From contig JALHSP010000003.1 in assembly GCA_022865305.1 (NCBI GenBank), positions 1 to 40,672 of the forward strand: a stretch of 40,672 nt of DNA. Reading direction: 5' to 3'. This DNA comes from Bacteroidales bacterium (GTDB lineage Bacteria > Bacteroidota > Bacteroidia > Bacteroidales > VadinHA17). Shown here piece after piece: positions 24,823 to 34,800 of the stretch. The stretch's first letter is position 1; every line of letters begins with the position of its first letter. Below the pieces are notes generated by a model that saw nothing but the letters and a program-made list of their open reading frames with translations, was not told where the DNA came from and did no database searches. The position numbers and the translations under genes were made by a program.

Positions 24823-25182
24823 CTATTTTTCTATGCCAAGAACATCTTTAAAAGCTTTAATGAAGGTATCCTTTGGCAAGGCACCCAAAGCCATCTGAGG
24901 TTGCCCCTCAGCAGGGATAAAAAGAAATGACGGAATGCTTCTGATCCCAAAAGCTGCTGCAAGCTCCTGCTCCTCCTCAGTATTGACTTTATAAAAATCT
25001 ATTTTCCCTTCAAAATCTTTTGCCAGGTCTTCCAGAACGGGAGCTACCATTTTGCATGGACCGCACCAATCGGCATAGAAATCAATAATACCTGGTTTTG
25101 CACCTTCAAACTTCCATTCCTTATTTTCTTCGTAGTTAAATACCTTACTTAAAAAGGTTTCCTTGGTTAAATGTTCTATCAT
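24823..25182 (-). CDS. trxA: Thioredoxin
   Basis: A 119-residue thioredoxin-fold protein with the active site Cys40-Gly-Pro-Cys43 in 'DFYADWCGPCKMVAP', the conserved Asp/Ala context and the cis-Pro loop 'FGIRSIPSFLFIP'. No signal peptide is present, so it is cytosolic and reduces protein disulfides. An N-terminal extension of about 15 residues ('MIEHLTKETFLSKVFNY') is common in Bacteroidales thioredoxins. It is monocistronic, facing xseB across a bidirectional terminator; the 204-bp gap downstream holds a duplicated T-rich segment (about 24765-24812) and no gene. Confidence 0.92.
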   Translation of the reverse strand: MIEHLTKETFLSKVFNYEENKEWKFEGAKPGIIDFYADWCGPCKMVAPVLEDLAKDFEGKIDFYKVNTEEEQELAAAFGIRSIPSFLFIPAEGQPQMALGALPKDTFIKAFKDVLGIEK

Positions 25183-25292
25183 ATAATTTTTATTATATTA
25201 AACACACGTCAATCCAGTTTGTTTATTTTCTGTCAAGCTTCGTGCCATCAGGTTACAATCTTTATGATTTACAAAAAATTGCCCGTAAATTG

Positions 25293-25300
25293 TAACTTTG
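25293..25300 (+). promoter_or_regulatory. Candidate -7 box (TAACTTTG) of the cca-like gene
   Basis: Exact TAnnTTTG match 33 nt before the ATG at 25334. A TTG is seen upstream but only 11 nt away, so the -33 match is poor. Confidence 0.5.
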
Positions 25301-25333
25301 TCATGATTATATAACAAATTGTCATATCTATAT

Positions 25334-26758
25334 ATGAATATATGTCTTAATGACGAGATTTTTAAGATCCTTTCAGAGGTGGCAACGAAAGAAAATGTAA
25401 GATCCTATGTCATTGGAGGTTGGGTAAGGGATTGTCTTTTAAAAAGGGACCACTCAGATAAGGATATCGATATTGTTGTCATTGGCAGCGGGATTGATAT
25501 AGCGAGAAAAACAGCAAAAAAAATAAATCCAAAGATAAAAGTAAGCGTATTTAAGAATTTTGGAACTGCAATGTTCAGATACGATGACTATGAGATTGAG
25601 TTTGTTGGTGCAAGAAAAGAATCATATAATAGAAGTTCCAGAAAACCGGTTGTGGAAAATGGCACCCTGGAAGATGATCAGAAAAGAAGGGATTTTACAA
25701 TTAACACTCTGGCTGTAAGCATCAATCGTGATACTTTTGGAGAATTTCTTGATCCTTTCGGTGGCATCGAAGATCTCAAGAAAAAGATTATCAGGACGCC
25801 TCTTGAACCAGGTAAGACTTTTTCAGATGATCCTCTCAGGATGATGCGGGCAATCAGGTTTGCTGCTCAGCTAAATTTCAAGATTGAAGATGATACATTC
25901 AGATCCATAAAAGAAAACGTTGAACGGATAAAGATCGTTTCATCTGAGAGGATCATCACTGAGATGAATAAAATAATAATGTGTGATCATCCTTCAAAAG
26001 GCTTTATACTGCTTGAGAAAGCAGGTCTTCTCCGGATCGTTTTCCCTGAGCTCGATAACCTCAAGGGAGTGGATAAGAAAGAGGGAAAAGCGCATAAAGA
26101 TAATTTCAATCATTCCATTAAAGTCCTTGATAATATAAGCAGACATACTGATAATTTATGGCTCAGGTGGGCTGCTCTTCTTCATGACATTGCCAAGCCA
26201 CTAACAAAAAAATACTCTACGGATGCCGGCTGGTCTTTTCACGGGCATGAATATATAGGCTCAAAGATGATCCCTGACATTTTCAGAAAGCTGAAACTTC
26301 CGTTAAATGAGAAGATGAAATATGTTCAGAAACTGATTGATCTCCATTTGCGGCCAATTGCACTTTCACAGGAGGAAGTTACTGACTCAGCCGTAAGAAG
26401 ATTACTTTTTGAAGCAGGCGATGACATTGACGATCTGATGCTATTATGCGAGGCTGATATAACTTCAAAGAACGAAGCAAAAAAAACAAGGCATCTTGAA
26501 AATTTCAGCTATGTCAGGGAGAAACTAAGGGAGATTGAAGAGAAGGACGCAATCAGAAACTTTCAGCCTCCTGTTGACGGATGTGAGATCATAAAAACAT
26601 TCGGTATAAAACCCGGGAAGGAAGTAGGACTAATTAAAAAAGCTATCAGAGAAGCCATTCTGGATGGCATTATCCCGAATGAATACGAAGCTGCCAGAAA
26701 ATTGATGATTGAAAAGGGAAAAGAGCTTGGGCTTACTCCTTCTGATCGTCATGCCTGA
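25334..26758 (+). CDS. cca: CCA tRNA nucleotidyltransferase / poly(A) polymerase family with HD domain
   Basis: A 474-residue class II nucleotidyltransferase, most likely adding CCA ends to tRNA; neither tRNA gene in this window encodes CCA. The head domain shows 'SYVIGGWVRDCLLKR' and the metal-binding pair in 'DKDIDIVVIG', then 'RRDFTINTLAVSI' and 'DPFGGIEDLKKKIIRTP' and 'FSDDPLRMMRAIRFAAQL'. A C-terminal HD phosphohydrolase domain has 'ALLHDIAKP' and a His-containing 'SFHGHEYIGSK'. ATG at 25334 is preferred over the TTG at 25319. The last 26 nt overlap the convergent EEP gene. A poly(A) polymerase role is less likely but not excluded. Confidence 0.9.
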   Translation: MNICLNDEIFKILSEVATKENVRSYVIGGWVRDCLLKRDHSDKDIDIVVIGSGIDIARKTAKKINPKIKVSVFKNFGTAMFRYDDYEIEFVGARKESYNRSSRKPVVENGTLEDDQKRRDFTINTLAVSINRDTFGEFLDPFGGIEDLKKKIIRTPLEPGKTFSDDPLRMMRAIRFAAQLNFKIEDDTFRSIKENVERIKIVSSERIITEMNKIIMCDHPSKGFILLEKAGLLRIVFPELDNLKGVDKKEGKAHKDNFNHSIKVLDNISRHTDNLWLRWAALLHDIAKPLTKKYSTDAGWSFHGHEYIGSKMIPDIFRKLKLPLNEKMKYVQKLIDLHLRPIALSQEEVTDSAVRRLLFEAGDDIDDLMLLCEADITSKNEAKKTRHLENFSYVREKLREIEEKDAIRNFQPPVDGCEIIKTFGIKPGKEVGLIKKAIREAILDGIIPNEYEAARKLMIEKGKELGLTPSDRHA

Positions 26759-27779
26759 TCTTAAGATCGAGCAGTACAGGCAGGTGATCGCTGAAACCGC
26801 CCTGGTACCTGTATCCCCGGTAAGTCGACAGAGGACTTTCACCCGGATATTTCGGATCTTTCTTCATAAGGAATCCAGGCTTAAAAATTCTTAACATATT
26901 TGAATCTGTATATAACCCATCCTTACAATTAATAAGCTTTTCGGAGACAATTACCTGGTCGATCATTTCCCAAGTGCCCATATAACGATAGGTACCAGAT
27001 CCTTCAGAAACATTCTCTGACAGATTGAAAAGAGATACTTCTGATCCTTCTCCAGCTGTAAGTGACTTTACCACAGGACTATCCGGAGAGCTATTAAAAT
27101 CTCCCATAATGATGATCTTTGCACTCCCTGCATTAATTCCGGCGATTGAATCCGCTTTGGACCTGACCATCTCAGCAAATCCGGAACGTTGATTTTCTGC
27201 TGCCAGCACTCCTCCCCTTCTCGAAGGCCAATGATTTACAATTACATGAACAGTATCTTTTAAGATCACGCATCGTGTATAAAGAACACTTCTGGTCGGA
27301 AAATCATTCTTGTCAGGATACGACGGCATCCAATATTGGTAATTGACAATCTCCAGCAGATCTTTTCGGTAAATAAGGCTAACATCAATGCCTCTCTGGT
27401 CAGGAGAATCTTCGTGTATAATAGAATAATTAAATTTTGACAAATATGCCCCTGACACGAGATCTTCAAGAACTTTCCTGTTTTCGATTTCACACAATGC
27501 GACTAACACCGGAGGATTCCACTCACCTGCTGCCATTATCGTCTTATATACAGCGTTTATCTTCCTGTTGTACCTCGTAATATTCCACCTCCTCAAACCT
27601 CCCGGCAGAAATTCATCGTCGTCTTTAAGGGTGTCATCAAATGTATCAAACAGGTTTTCGACATTGTAAAACATAAACCTCACAGGAGGCATCCGGACAT
27701 CCTGCAGATAACCGTTGAAAAACAATACTAAAGGCAGCATTAGGGTACCGGTCAGCCTGATTATGATACCTTTTGACAT
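26733..27779 (-). CDS. Exported endonuclease/exonuclease/phosphatase (EEP) family protein
   Basis: A 348-residue metal-dependent hydrolase of the DNase I-like fold. Motifs include 'FMFYNVENLFDT' (metal Asn), 'VLVALCEIENRKVL' (metal Glu), 'VIVNHWPSRRGG' (catalytic His), 'IIMGDFNSSPDSPV' (Asp, Asn) and C-terminal 'GFSDHLPVLLDL' (Asp-His). The N-terminus 'IRLTGTLMLPLVLFFNG' is a hydrophobic export signal, so it likely acts outside the cytoplasm on nucleic acid or a phosphoester. The substrate cannot be told. Its tail overlaps the cca-like gene by 26 nt; upstream on the same strand, 21 nt away, lies the porP/sprF gene. Confidence 0.9.
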   Translation of the reverse strand: MSKGIIIRLTGTLMLPLVLFFNGYLQDVRMPPVRFMFYNVENLFDTFDDTLKDDDEFLPGGLRRWNITRYNRKINAVYKTIMAAGEWNPPVLVALCEIENRKVLEDLVSGAYLSKFNYSIIHEDSPDQRGIDVSLIYRKDLLEIVNYQYWMPSYPDKNDFPTRSVLYTRCVILKDTVHVIVNHWPSRRGGVLAAENQRSGFAEMVRSKADSIAGINAGSAKIIIMGDFNSSPDSPVVKSLTAGEGSEVSLFNLSENVSEGSGTYRYMGTWEMIDQVIVSEKLINCKDGLYTDSNMLRIFKPGFLMKKDPKYPGESPLSTYRGYRYQGGFSDHLPVLLDLKIRHDDQKE

Positions 27780-27800
27780 ATCATGTAAAAAACAATTTTA

Positions 27801-28811
27801 TCAATAAGCGTTTATCCAGCGATATCTTCTTGCGCTTTCACCAAATTTAACTGCCAGAGTCAGCTCATGTGTACCGAAGCTCTGTTTCCTTATATCCGTT
27901 AATGTAAAATCAAATGCATATGCAAAATAGAATCTGTCATATTTCAAACCCAGCATCATGATGATAGCATCATTTGTTCTCCATGAGAGCCCCATCCAGT
28001 AGTCATCTTTAAAATAAATCCTTGTAGTTAGATCCATCTGTAAAGACTTGAGGAGCATATCAGAGGATTTAATTAATGCTGATGGTTCGAGAGTCCAGCT
28101 GGGATTCAGCGGAATTTTGACACCTCCTGTCAGGAAATAATGTCCCAGCTCCGTTCTTTTTGAATCTGAATTTTTGGCAAACAGGAGTGAACCCCTTAAT
28201 ATATTTGTCATCGCGAATCCCATATAATATTTTGATGTCGTGAAACTTACGCCAAAATTAAAATCAGGGATAAAAACCGATCGGTCGTAGTTATTCAGGA
28301 ATTCGTCGTCAATATCATGTAAAACAAGGTCCCCGTTAAGGTCAATAGCGTATTGATATAGGGTACCTGCAAGCCCAAATGCAAGATTATTCGGGTATCC
28401 TTCTGTTGCTCCCACTCCCATCGAAATATGATATGCATAAGCTACCTGAATTCCCGTTCGCCTCATAATGCCATTATTATCATTGAATACATACCCACCG
28501 AGTCCAACTTTTCCTCCCTTGGTTGGCCTTACAAGCTTACGTCGGACTGAGGTAGCCTTCATTATATAGCTGTTCTTCAGAATGCGTGTCTGGAAGCTGG
28601 CTGCATAGGTACTTGGAGCCTGACCTAAACCGACCCATTGCTCTCTGGCTGTGATGTTTACAGTAGTATAACCATCACGTCCGGCAAATGACGGATTTAT
28701 CAGGAAACCATTCATCATGTACTGGCTATACATGGGGAATTGCTGCGCCTGAGCAGCTCCACACAAGAAGCTCAGGATAATCACCGATAATATACTTTTA
28801 AAATATTTCAT
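27801..28811 (-). CDS. Type IX secretion system membrane protein PorP/SprF family
   Basis: A 336-residue outer-membrane beta-barrel of the PorP/SprF family. It has a signal peptide ('FKSILSVIILSFLCGAAQAQ') followed by the hallmark 'QFPMYSQYMMNGFLINPSFA' and 'GYTTVNITAREQWVGLG'. The ATG at 28811 fits the signal peptide better than 28826. Members are paired with large adhesins carrying the gliding-motility C-terminal domain, as SprF is with SprB, and help deliver and anchor that partner. The giant adhesin gene ends just 28 nt upstream of this start, so the two form one unit and PorP/SprF here most likely serves that adhesin. Confidence 0.94.
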   Translation of the reverse strand: MKYFKSILSVIILSFLCGAAQAQQFPMYSQYMMNGFLINPSFAGRDGYTTVNITAREQWVGLGQAPSTYAASFQTRILKNSYIMKATSVRRKLVRPTKGGKVGLGGYVFNDNNGIMRRTGIQVAYAYHISMGVGATEGYPNNLAFGLAGTLYQYAIDLNGDLVLHDIDDEFLNNYDRSVFIPDFNFGVSFTTSKYYMGFAMTNILRGSLLFAKNSDSKRTELGHYFLTGGVKIPLNPSWTLEPSALIKSSDMLLKSLQMDLTTRIYFKDDYWMGLSWRTNDAIIMMLGLKYDRFYFAYAFDFTLTDIRKQSFGTHELTLAVKFGESARRYRWINAY

Positions 28812-28839
28812 GTCGTTTTTCCTCATACTTTACCAGTTA

Positions 28840-31800
28840 TTACCTTATTACACTTATTATACCAGACCTTGGTTCAGATCCGTCATTCAGATATAAGATA
28901 TAATGATAAGAATCTGTCGGCACCAGTCTGCCATTATTAAATGTACCATCCCATTGATTTGTCAATGGGTTCTTTGTGCGGAAGATAAGTTTGCCCCACC
29001 TGGTGAATACAAGAATTTCAGCATCGGGGTACATATCAATGTTCCTGATTATCCATGTATCATTCTTGCCATCACCATTCGGCGTAATGACCTGTGGTAT
29101 AGAAACACATCCGAATGTACCGTCAAAATCAACTGGTATATTAAGAGAGGCTGGACATCCGTTCTGGTCAGTTACTACCACGCTATATGTGCCTGGAAGC
29201 AAACCTGTTCTGCTGGAATTAGTATTGCCATCAGACCATATTATATTATATGGGGAGGTTCCTCCGGTTATTGTAAGGTTAATTGATCCTTCATTTGTAT
29301 CAGGGCACCTTGCATTTCCTGATATCCCCTCAACTGACAATGCCTGTGGCTCAGTAATAGTAACAGTACCTGTAATGGTACATCCTGCGAAATCTGTGAC
29401 AGTAACGGTATATGTTCCTGCATCTAGTCCCGATACAGCAGCAGTAGTTTGTACAGGTGAAGTGTTCCATGAATAAGTATAAGGTTCTGTACCACCTGAT
29501 CCGGTGGCGGAAGCACTTCCATCTGATGACCCCGAGCAGCTTATATTGACTTGTGCTGTTGTGACTGCCAGTGCTGTTGCCGGTTGTGTTAATGTAACAC
29601 TGGCTGTCGCTGTACAGCTGTTTGCATCAATAACTGTGACAGTGTACATCGCAGCAGGAAGACCGGATGCTGTTGCCGTTGTCTGAACAGGCAATGTATT
29701 CCATGAATAATTATATGGTCCGACACCGCCTGCCGGTATGGCAGTTGCACTTCCTGTTGATGAACCGAAGCATAATACATCAACCTGTGGGGTGGTTACT
29801 GAAAGCACTGATGGTTCTGTTATTGTAACAGGAACATCATATGTAGCCAGGAGCGCATCCCTCACGGTAACAGTGTATATACCAGCAGTAAGTGATCCGA
29901 AAGTGCCTGAAACCTGATAAGGTCCGGCATTAAGCCTATATTCATAAGGCGTTATTCCTTCTACTCCAGTTACCGTCACATTTCCTGTATTTCCGCCGAA
30001 GCAGAGAACATTATTCTGGGATGTGATAGTCCCTTCAAGTGGACCTGCTGGTTGCGTAATTGTAACAGGTACAACGAATGTACAAAGGTTAATATCCTGT
30101 ACAGTAACTGTATATGAACCTGCAATAAGTGTATTAAATGTTCCCGAAGCCTGGTATAAACCTGCATCAAGTCTATATTGATAAGGGGCAGATCCATCAG
30201 AACCATCAACAGTAACACTTCCGTCATTACCGCCATAAGTTGATACATTTATTTGCGATGTAATGATCCCTGATAGTACAGTCGGTTCTGTAACATCAAG
30301 CGTACCTGTCAATGGACCGCACAGGTTGGCATCAGTAATGCTCCATGCATATGCCACTCCTGCCGGTATCCCTGCAAAGACTCCTGTCCCATTGGTTACT
30401 CCGTTGAACGTATAGGATAACGGTGCTGTACCGCCACTGCCTGTTACAGTAACTGTGGCTGTTCCTCCATTGCATGGTATTGCCGTCGTGACTGATGCAG
30501 AGCCTGTCATTGCTCCAGGTTCTGTAGCATCCAGTGTCCCTGTTAATGGTCCGCACAGGTTGGCATCTGTGATGCTCCATGCATATGCCATTCCTGCCGG
30601 TATCCCTGCAAAGACTCCTGTCCCATTGGTAACTCCGTTGAACGTATAGGATAACGGTGCTGTGCCGCCACCGCCTGTAACTGTCACTGTGGCTGTACCG
30701 CCATTGCATGCTATTGCTGTCGTGACCGATGCAGAACCTGCTATTGCTGACGGTTCTGTAACATCAATCGTACCTGTTAATGGTCCGCACAGGTTGGCAT
30801 CTGTGATGCTCCATGCATATGCCATTCCTGCCGGTATCCCTGCAAAGACTCCTGTCCCATTGGTAACTCCGTTGAATGTATAGGATAACGGTGCCGTGCC
30901 GCCAATGCCTGTAACTGTAACTGTGGATGTACCTCCATTGCATGCTATTGCTGTCGTGACTGATGCAGAGCCTGTTATTGCTCCTGGTTCTGTTACATCA
31001 AGCGTAGCTGTTAATGGTCCGCACAGGTTGGCATCAGTGATGCTCCATGCATAACCTGTCCCTGCAGGTATTCCGCTAAAGATTCCCGTTGCATTAGTCA
31101 CTCCGTTGAATGTAAATGATAAGGGTATAATGCCGCCTGATCCTGTTATTGTAATTGTTGCTGTACCACCGTTACATGGAATTGGAGTCGTAACAGATGC
31201 TGAACCTGTTATCGCTGTTGGTTCTGTTACATCAAGTGTACCTGTTGCGGGTGTGCACAGACTTGCATCAGTGATGTTCCATGCATAACCCGTCCCTGCT
31301 GGTATGCCGCTGAAGATTCCCGTTGCATTTGTTACTCCATTGAATGTATAGGATAATGGTGCCGTGCCGCCCCCTCCTGTCAGCGTTACAGTTGCTGTAC
31401 CTCCGTTACATGCAATTGCAGTTGTAAATGATGCTGATCCTGTTAATATTGCAGGTTCTGTCACATCGAGAGTGCCGGTTACCGGTCCGCACAGATTTGC
31501 ATCGGTAATGCTCCATGCATAACCGTTACCTGCAGATATTCCACTGAAGATGCCCGTTGCATTGGATACCCCGTTAAATGTATAGGATAACGGTGCTGTA
31601 CCACCACTACCGGTAATAGTTACATCAGCCGTACCACCATTACATGCAATTGGAGATGTAACTGATGCTGATCCTGTTAATAATACAGGTTCTGTCACAT
31701 CAAGGGTTCCTGTTACCGGTCCGCAACTGTTAGCATCGGTGATGCTCCATGCATAACCTGTCCCTGCAGGTATACCGCTGAAGATTCCCGTTGCATTCGT

Positions 31801-34800
31801 CACTCCGTTGAATGTATATGATATTGGTGGTGTACCGCTGCTGCCTGTCAGAGTAACAGTTGCCGTACCACCATTACAAATAATTGCAGTCGTAACTGAT
31901 GCTGACCCTGTTAATAATGCAGGTTCTGTCACATCAAGCAGGCCTGTCAGCAATCCGCAACTATTCGCATCGGTGATGCTCCATATATAACCTGTCCCTG
32001 CCGGAATATCGCTGAAGATTCCCGTTGAATTGGTATTACCGTTGAATGTATATGATAATGGTGGTGTACCGCCTCCTCCGATCATCGTTATGGTTGCAGT
32101 GCCTCCGTTACATAAAACAGGAGTCGTGACCGATGCTGATCCTGTTATTATTGAAGGTTCTGTCACATCAAGCGTTCCTGTCACAGGTGCGCAACTATTG
32201 ACATCGGTGATGCTCCATGCATAGCCGGTTCCTGCAGGTATACCGATGAAAAGTCCCGTTGCATTGGTCACACCATTGAATGTATATGATAATGGTGCTG
32301 TGCCACCTGATCCTGTCATTGTAACTATTGCTGTGCCTCCGTTGCACAAAATTGCAGTTGTAACTGATGCTAAACCTGTAATTATTGCAGGCTCTGTTAC
32401 ATCAAGCGTTCCCGTCACCGGTCCGCAACTGTTCGCATCAGTAATGCTCCATGCGTATCCGTTTCCTGCAGGTATCCCGCTGAAGATTCCCGTTGCATTG
32501 GTTATGCTGTTAAATGTATATGATAATGGAGCTGTTCCGCCCCCGCCGGTAAGTGTTACTGTTGCCGTGCCGCCATTGCATGGGATTGCTGTGGTGACCG
32601 ATGCTGAACCTGTTAATGCCGGAGGCTGAGTGATGTTAATATTCTGAGTAAATGTACACAGGTTGGCATCCCTGACAATCAGGGAATGAGGTCCTGCCGG
32701 CAGGCTATTAAAAATTCCCGGAGAAATGTATGCACTGCCATCAAGGCTATATGTCAGAGGTGCTGTTCCACCGGAACCTGCAGCTGTAATACTACCTGTA
32801 CTTTCACCATAACATTCAACATCGACTTTGGTTACTGTTGCGGTTAGTAGGGAAGGTTGGGTGATTGCAAAGCTGACATTAAATGTGCAGAATAAATCAT
32901 CACGGATAGTTACATTATGAATACCGGGGCCAAGACCTGTAAATGTTCCTAATGCCTGGAATGGAGCACCGTCCAGTGAATACTGATATGGGGGTTTACC
33001 TGTCCCTGCAGTTGCAGTGACAGTAGCCTCACCGTCAGCATAACCATTGCATGTGATATTTTTCAATGACGTCAAACTTCCGGCCAGATTAAAAATACTG
33101 ATATTTATAAAAATTGCACTGGAACAGCCAGCGCCTGACTCAACACTTACAGCGATCATGCCTGCCGGACCGGCACCCCATCTGACTGTGACAAAATTAC
33201 TGCCGGTTCCTCCCCCTGTTATTGAACCTCCGGTGACGATCCATGTATAATCTGAAAATGGCTGAGTTAAAGTATAAGTTACCACTGAATTAAAACATAC
33301 TTCAGTAGCCGGATTGTTAAAGACAGGTAAAGGCAATAAGTTTATTGCAACTGTATCAACAACTGTAGATTCACAAGGATCCCCGAGAATATTTGTCTTT
33401 GCGGCTGTTGAAATTATTACACCCTGAGTTACTCCCATATTCCAAAGAACTTCCACACTGCTGGTATCAAGAGGGGAGGTAATTATTGTACCATTCTCAA
33501 CACCCCAGTTATAGGTTGCTGCAGGATCATAATTTACTGTGTATCTTTCCGTAGAACCCTCACATGCAGCTGAATATCTTACAGTTATATTATTAAACAT
33601 AAGGCCGGATTTAGTGATTACCATGTCCATGGTATCCCTGCAGGCATTCCCGTCAGTCACAATGAGCCGGATAGTATAAATTCCGTCAGGCATCAGGTTA
33701 TTGAAGAATGGCATTTCCGCAGTGCTTGTATTTGAGAATACAATAAAGGGAAATGTCGCCGTGAATGATATGAACGGATCTACCGAATCGTCAAGCCCAT
33801 CCCAGAAGTAGGAGTAATTTCCATCTCCGCCGGAAACATTAGATTCATATAAAGCATAAGGCCCTGCAACATCACAGCTGCTGAGTGATGTACTGTTTAT
33901 TGTCAATGATGACTGAACCGTTATCTGGACTGTTGAAACTGCCGTATTGCCATAAGTATCCTGAGCAGTGAATGTTACGGTTTTCTGACCCTGATCGGAA
34001 CAGGAAAAGGTATTTGGGAATACAGATAATGAAGCAAGAGTACAATTATCATATGTACCATTATTTACATCCGACGGAAGAAGAGTGCCATTCCCTGTCG
34101 TATCGAGAAGGACAGTAAATGTTTTTGTATTGATAACCGGTCGGACTGTATCAAGAACTGTAACCCGGGCAGTACATGAAGCTGAATTGCCCGAAGGATC
34201 TGTACCAGTAAGCAAAACTGGAATAGTAAGTCCGGCATCTGCGCAGGTAAAGTCCGATCTGCCAGGAACGAGAAGCAGAGAACAATTATCTGATGAACCG
34301 TTATCAATATCACTTACATTTAATGTTGCAGTACCCAGAAGTCCGATGTAGAGGTTTATATCTTTACACAGGACAACCGGTAATTCATTGTCATTTACTA
34401 TCACATTGAATTTACAGGAATCTTTTATTGCAGCACCATTTCTGAGATAATAGACCACCTGATGGGTGCCCGCATTAAAAAAATCTCCGGGATCATAGTT
34501 GCTTGTGATTATGTCACCCACACATGCCGGGCTGATTACAGGAGGAATCCAGGAGACAGTGTTTCCGCATGCACCGGGCTGATTATTAACAACCACATCA
34601 CCGGGGCAATTTAAAAGGGCTGAATTACAGACTTCGGTATATGCAACAGCAAAATTATTTGTAAATGTTGTTAAGTCATCCCTTCGGAGCAAAGCCGGAG
34701 TACCAGCTGCGTGTGTGCCATTCAGGACCCAGTCCATACCTGAGACTCTTGACAAAACTCTCGTATTTTCGTCAACTGTATAAGATGTAAATCCCGAAGG

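Noticed and set aside
30241-32580. Periodic DNA that might be a CRISPR array
   Set aside because: The units are 234 bp with similar sequence throughout, lack short repeats alternating with unique spacers, and keep one coding frame. No cas genes are present.
30332-32629. Long open frames on the plus strand across the adhesin repeats
   Set aside because: They recur with the 234-bp unit and are antisense shadows created by the codon bias of the repeats. They have no family features.
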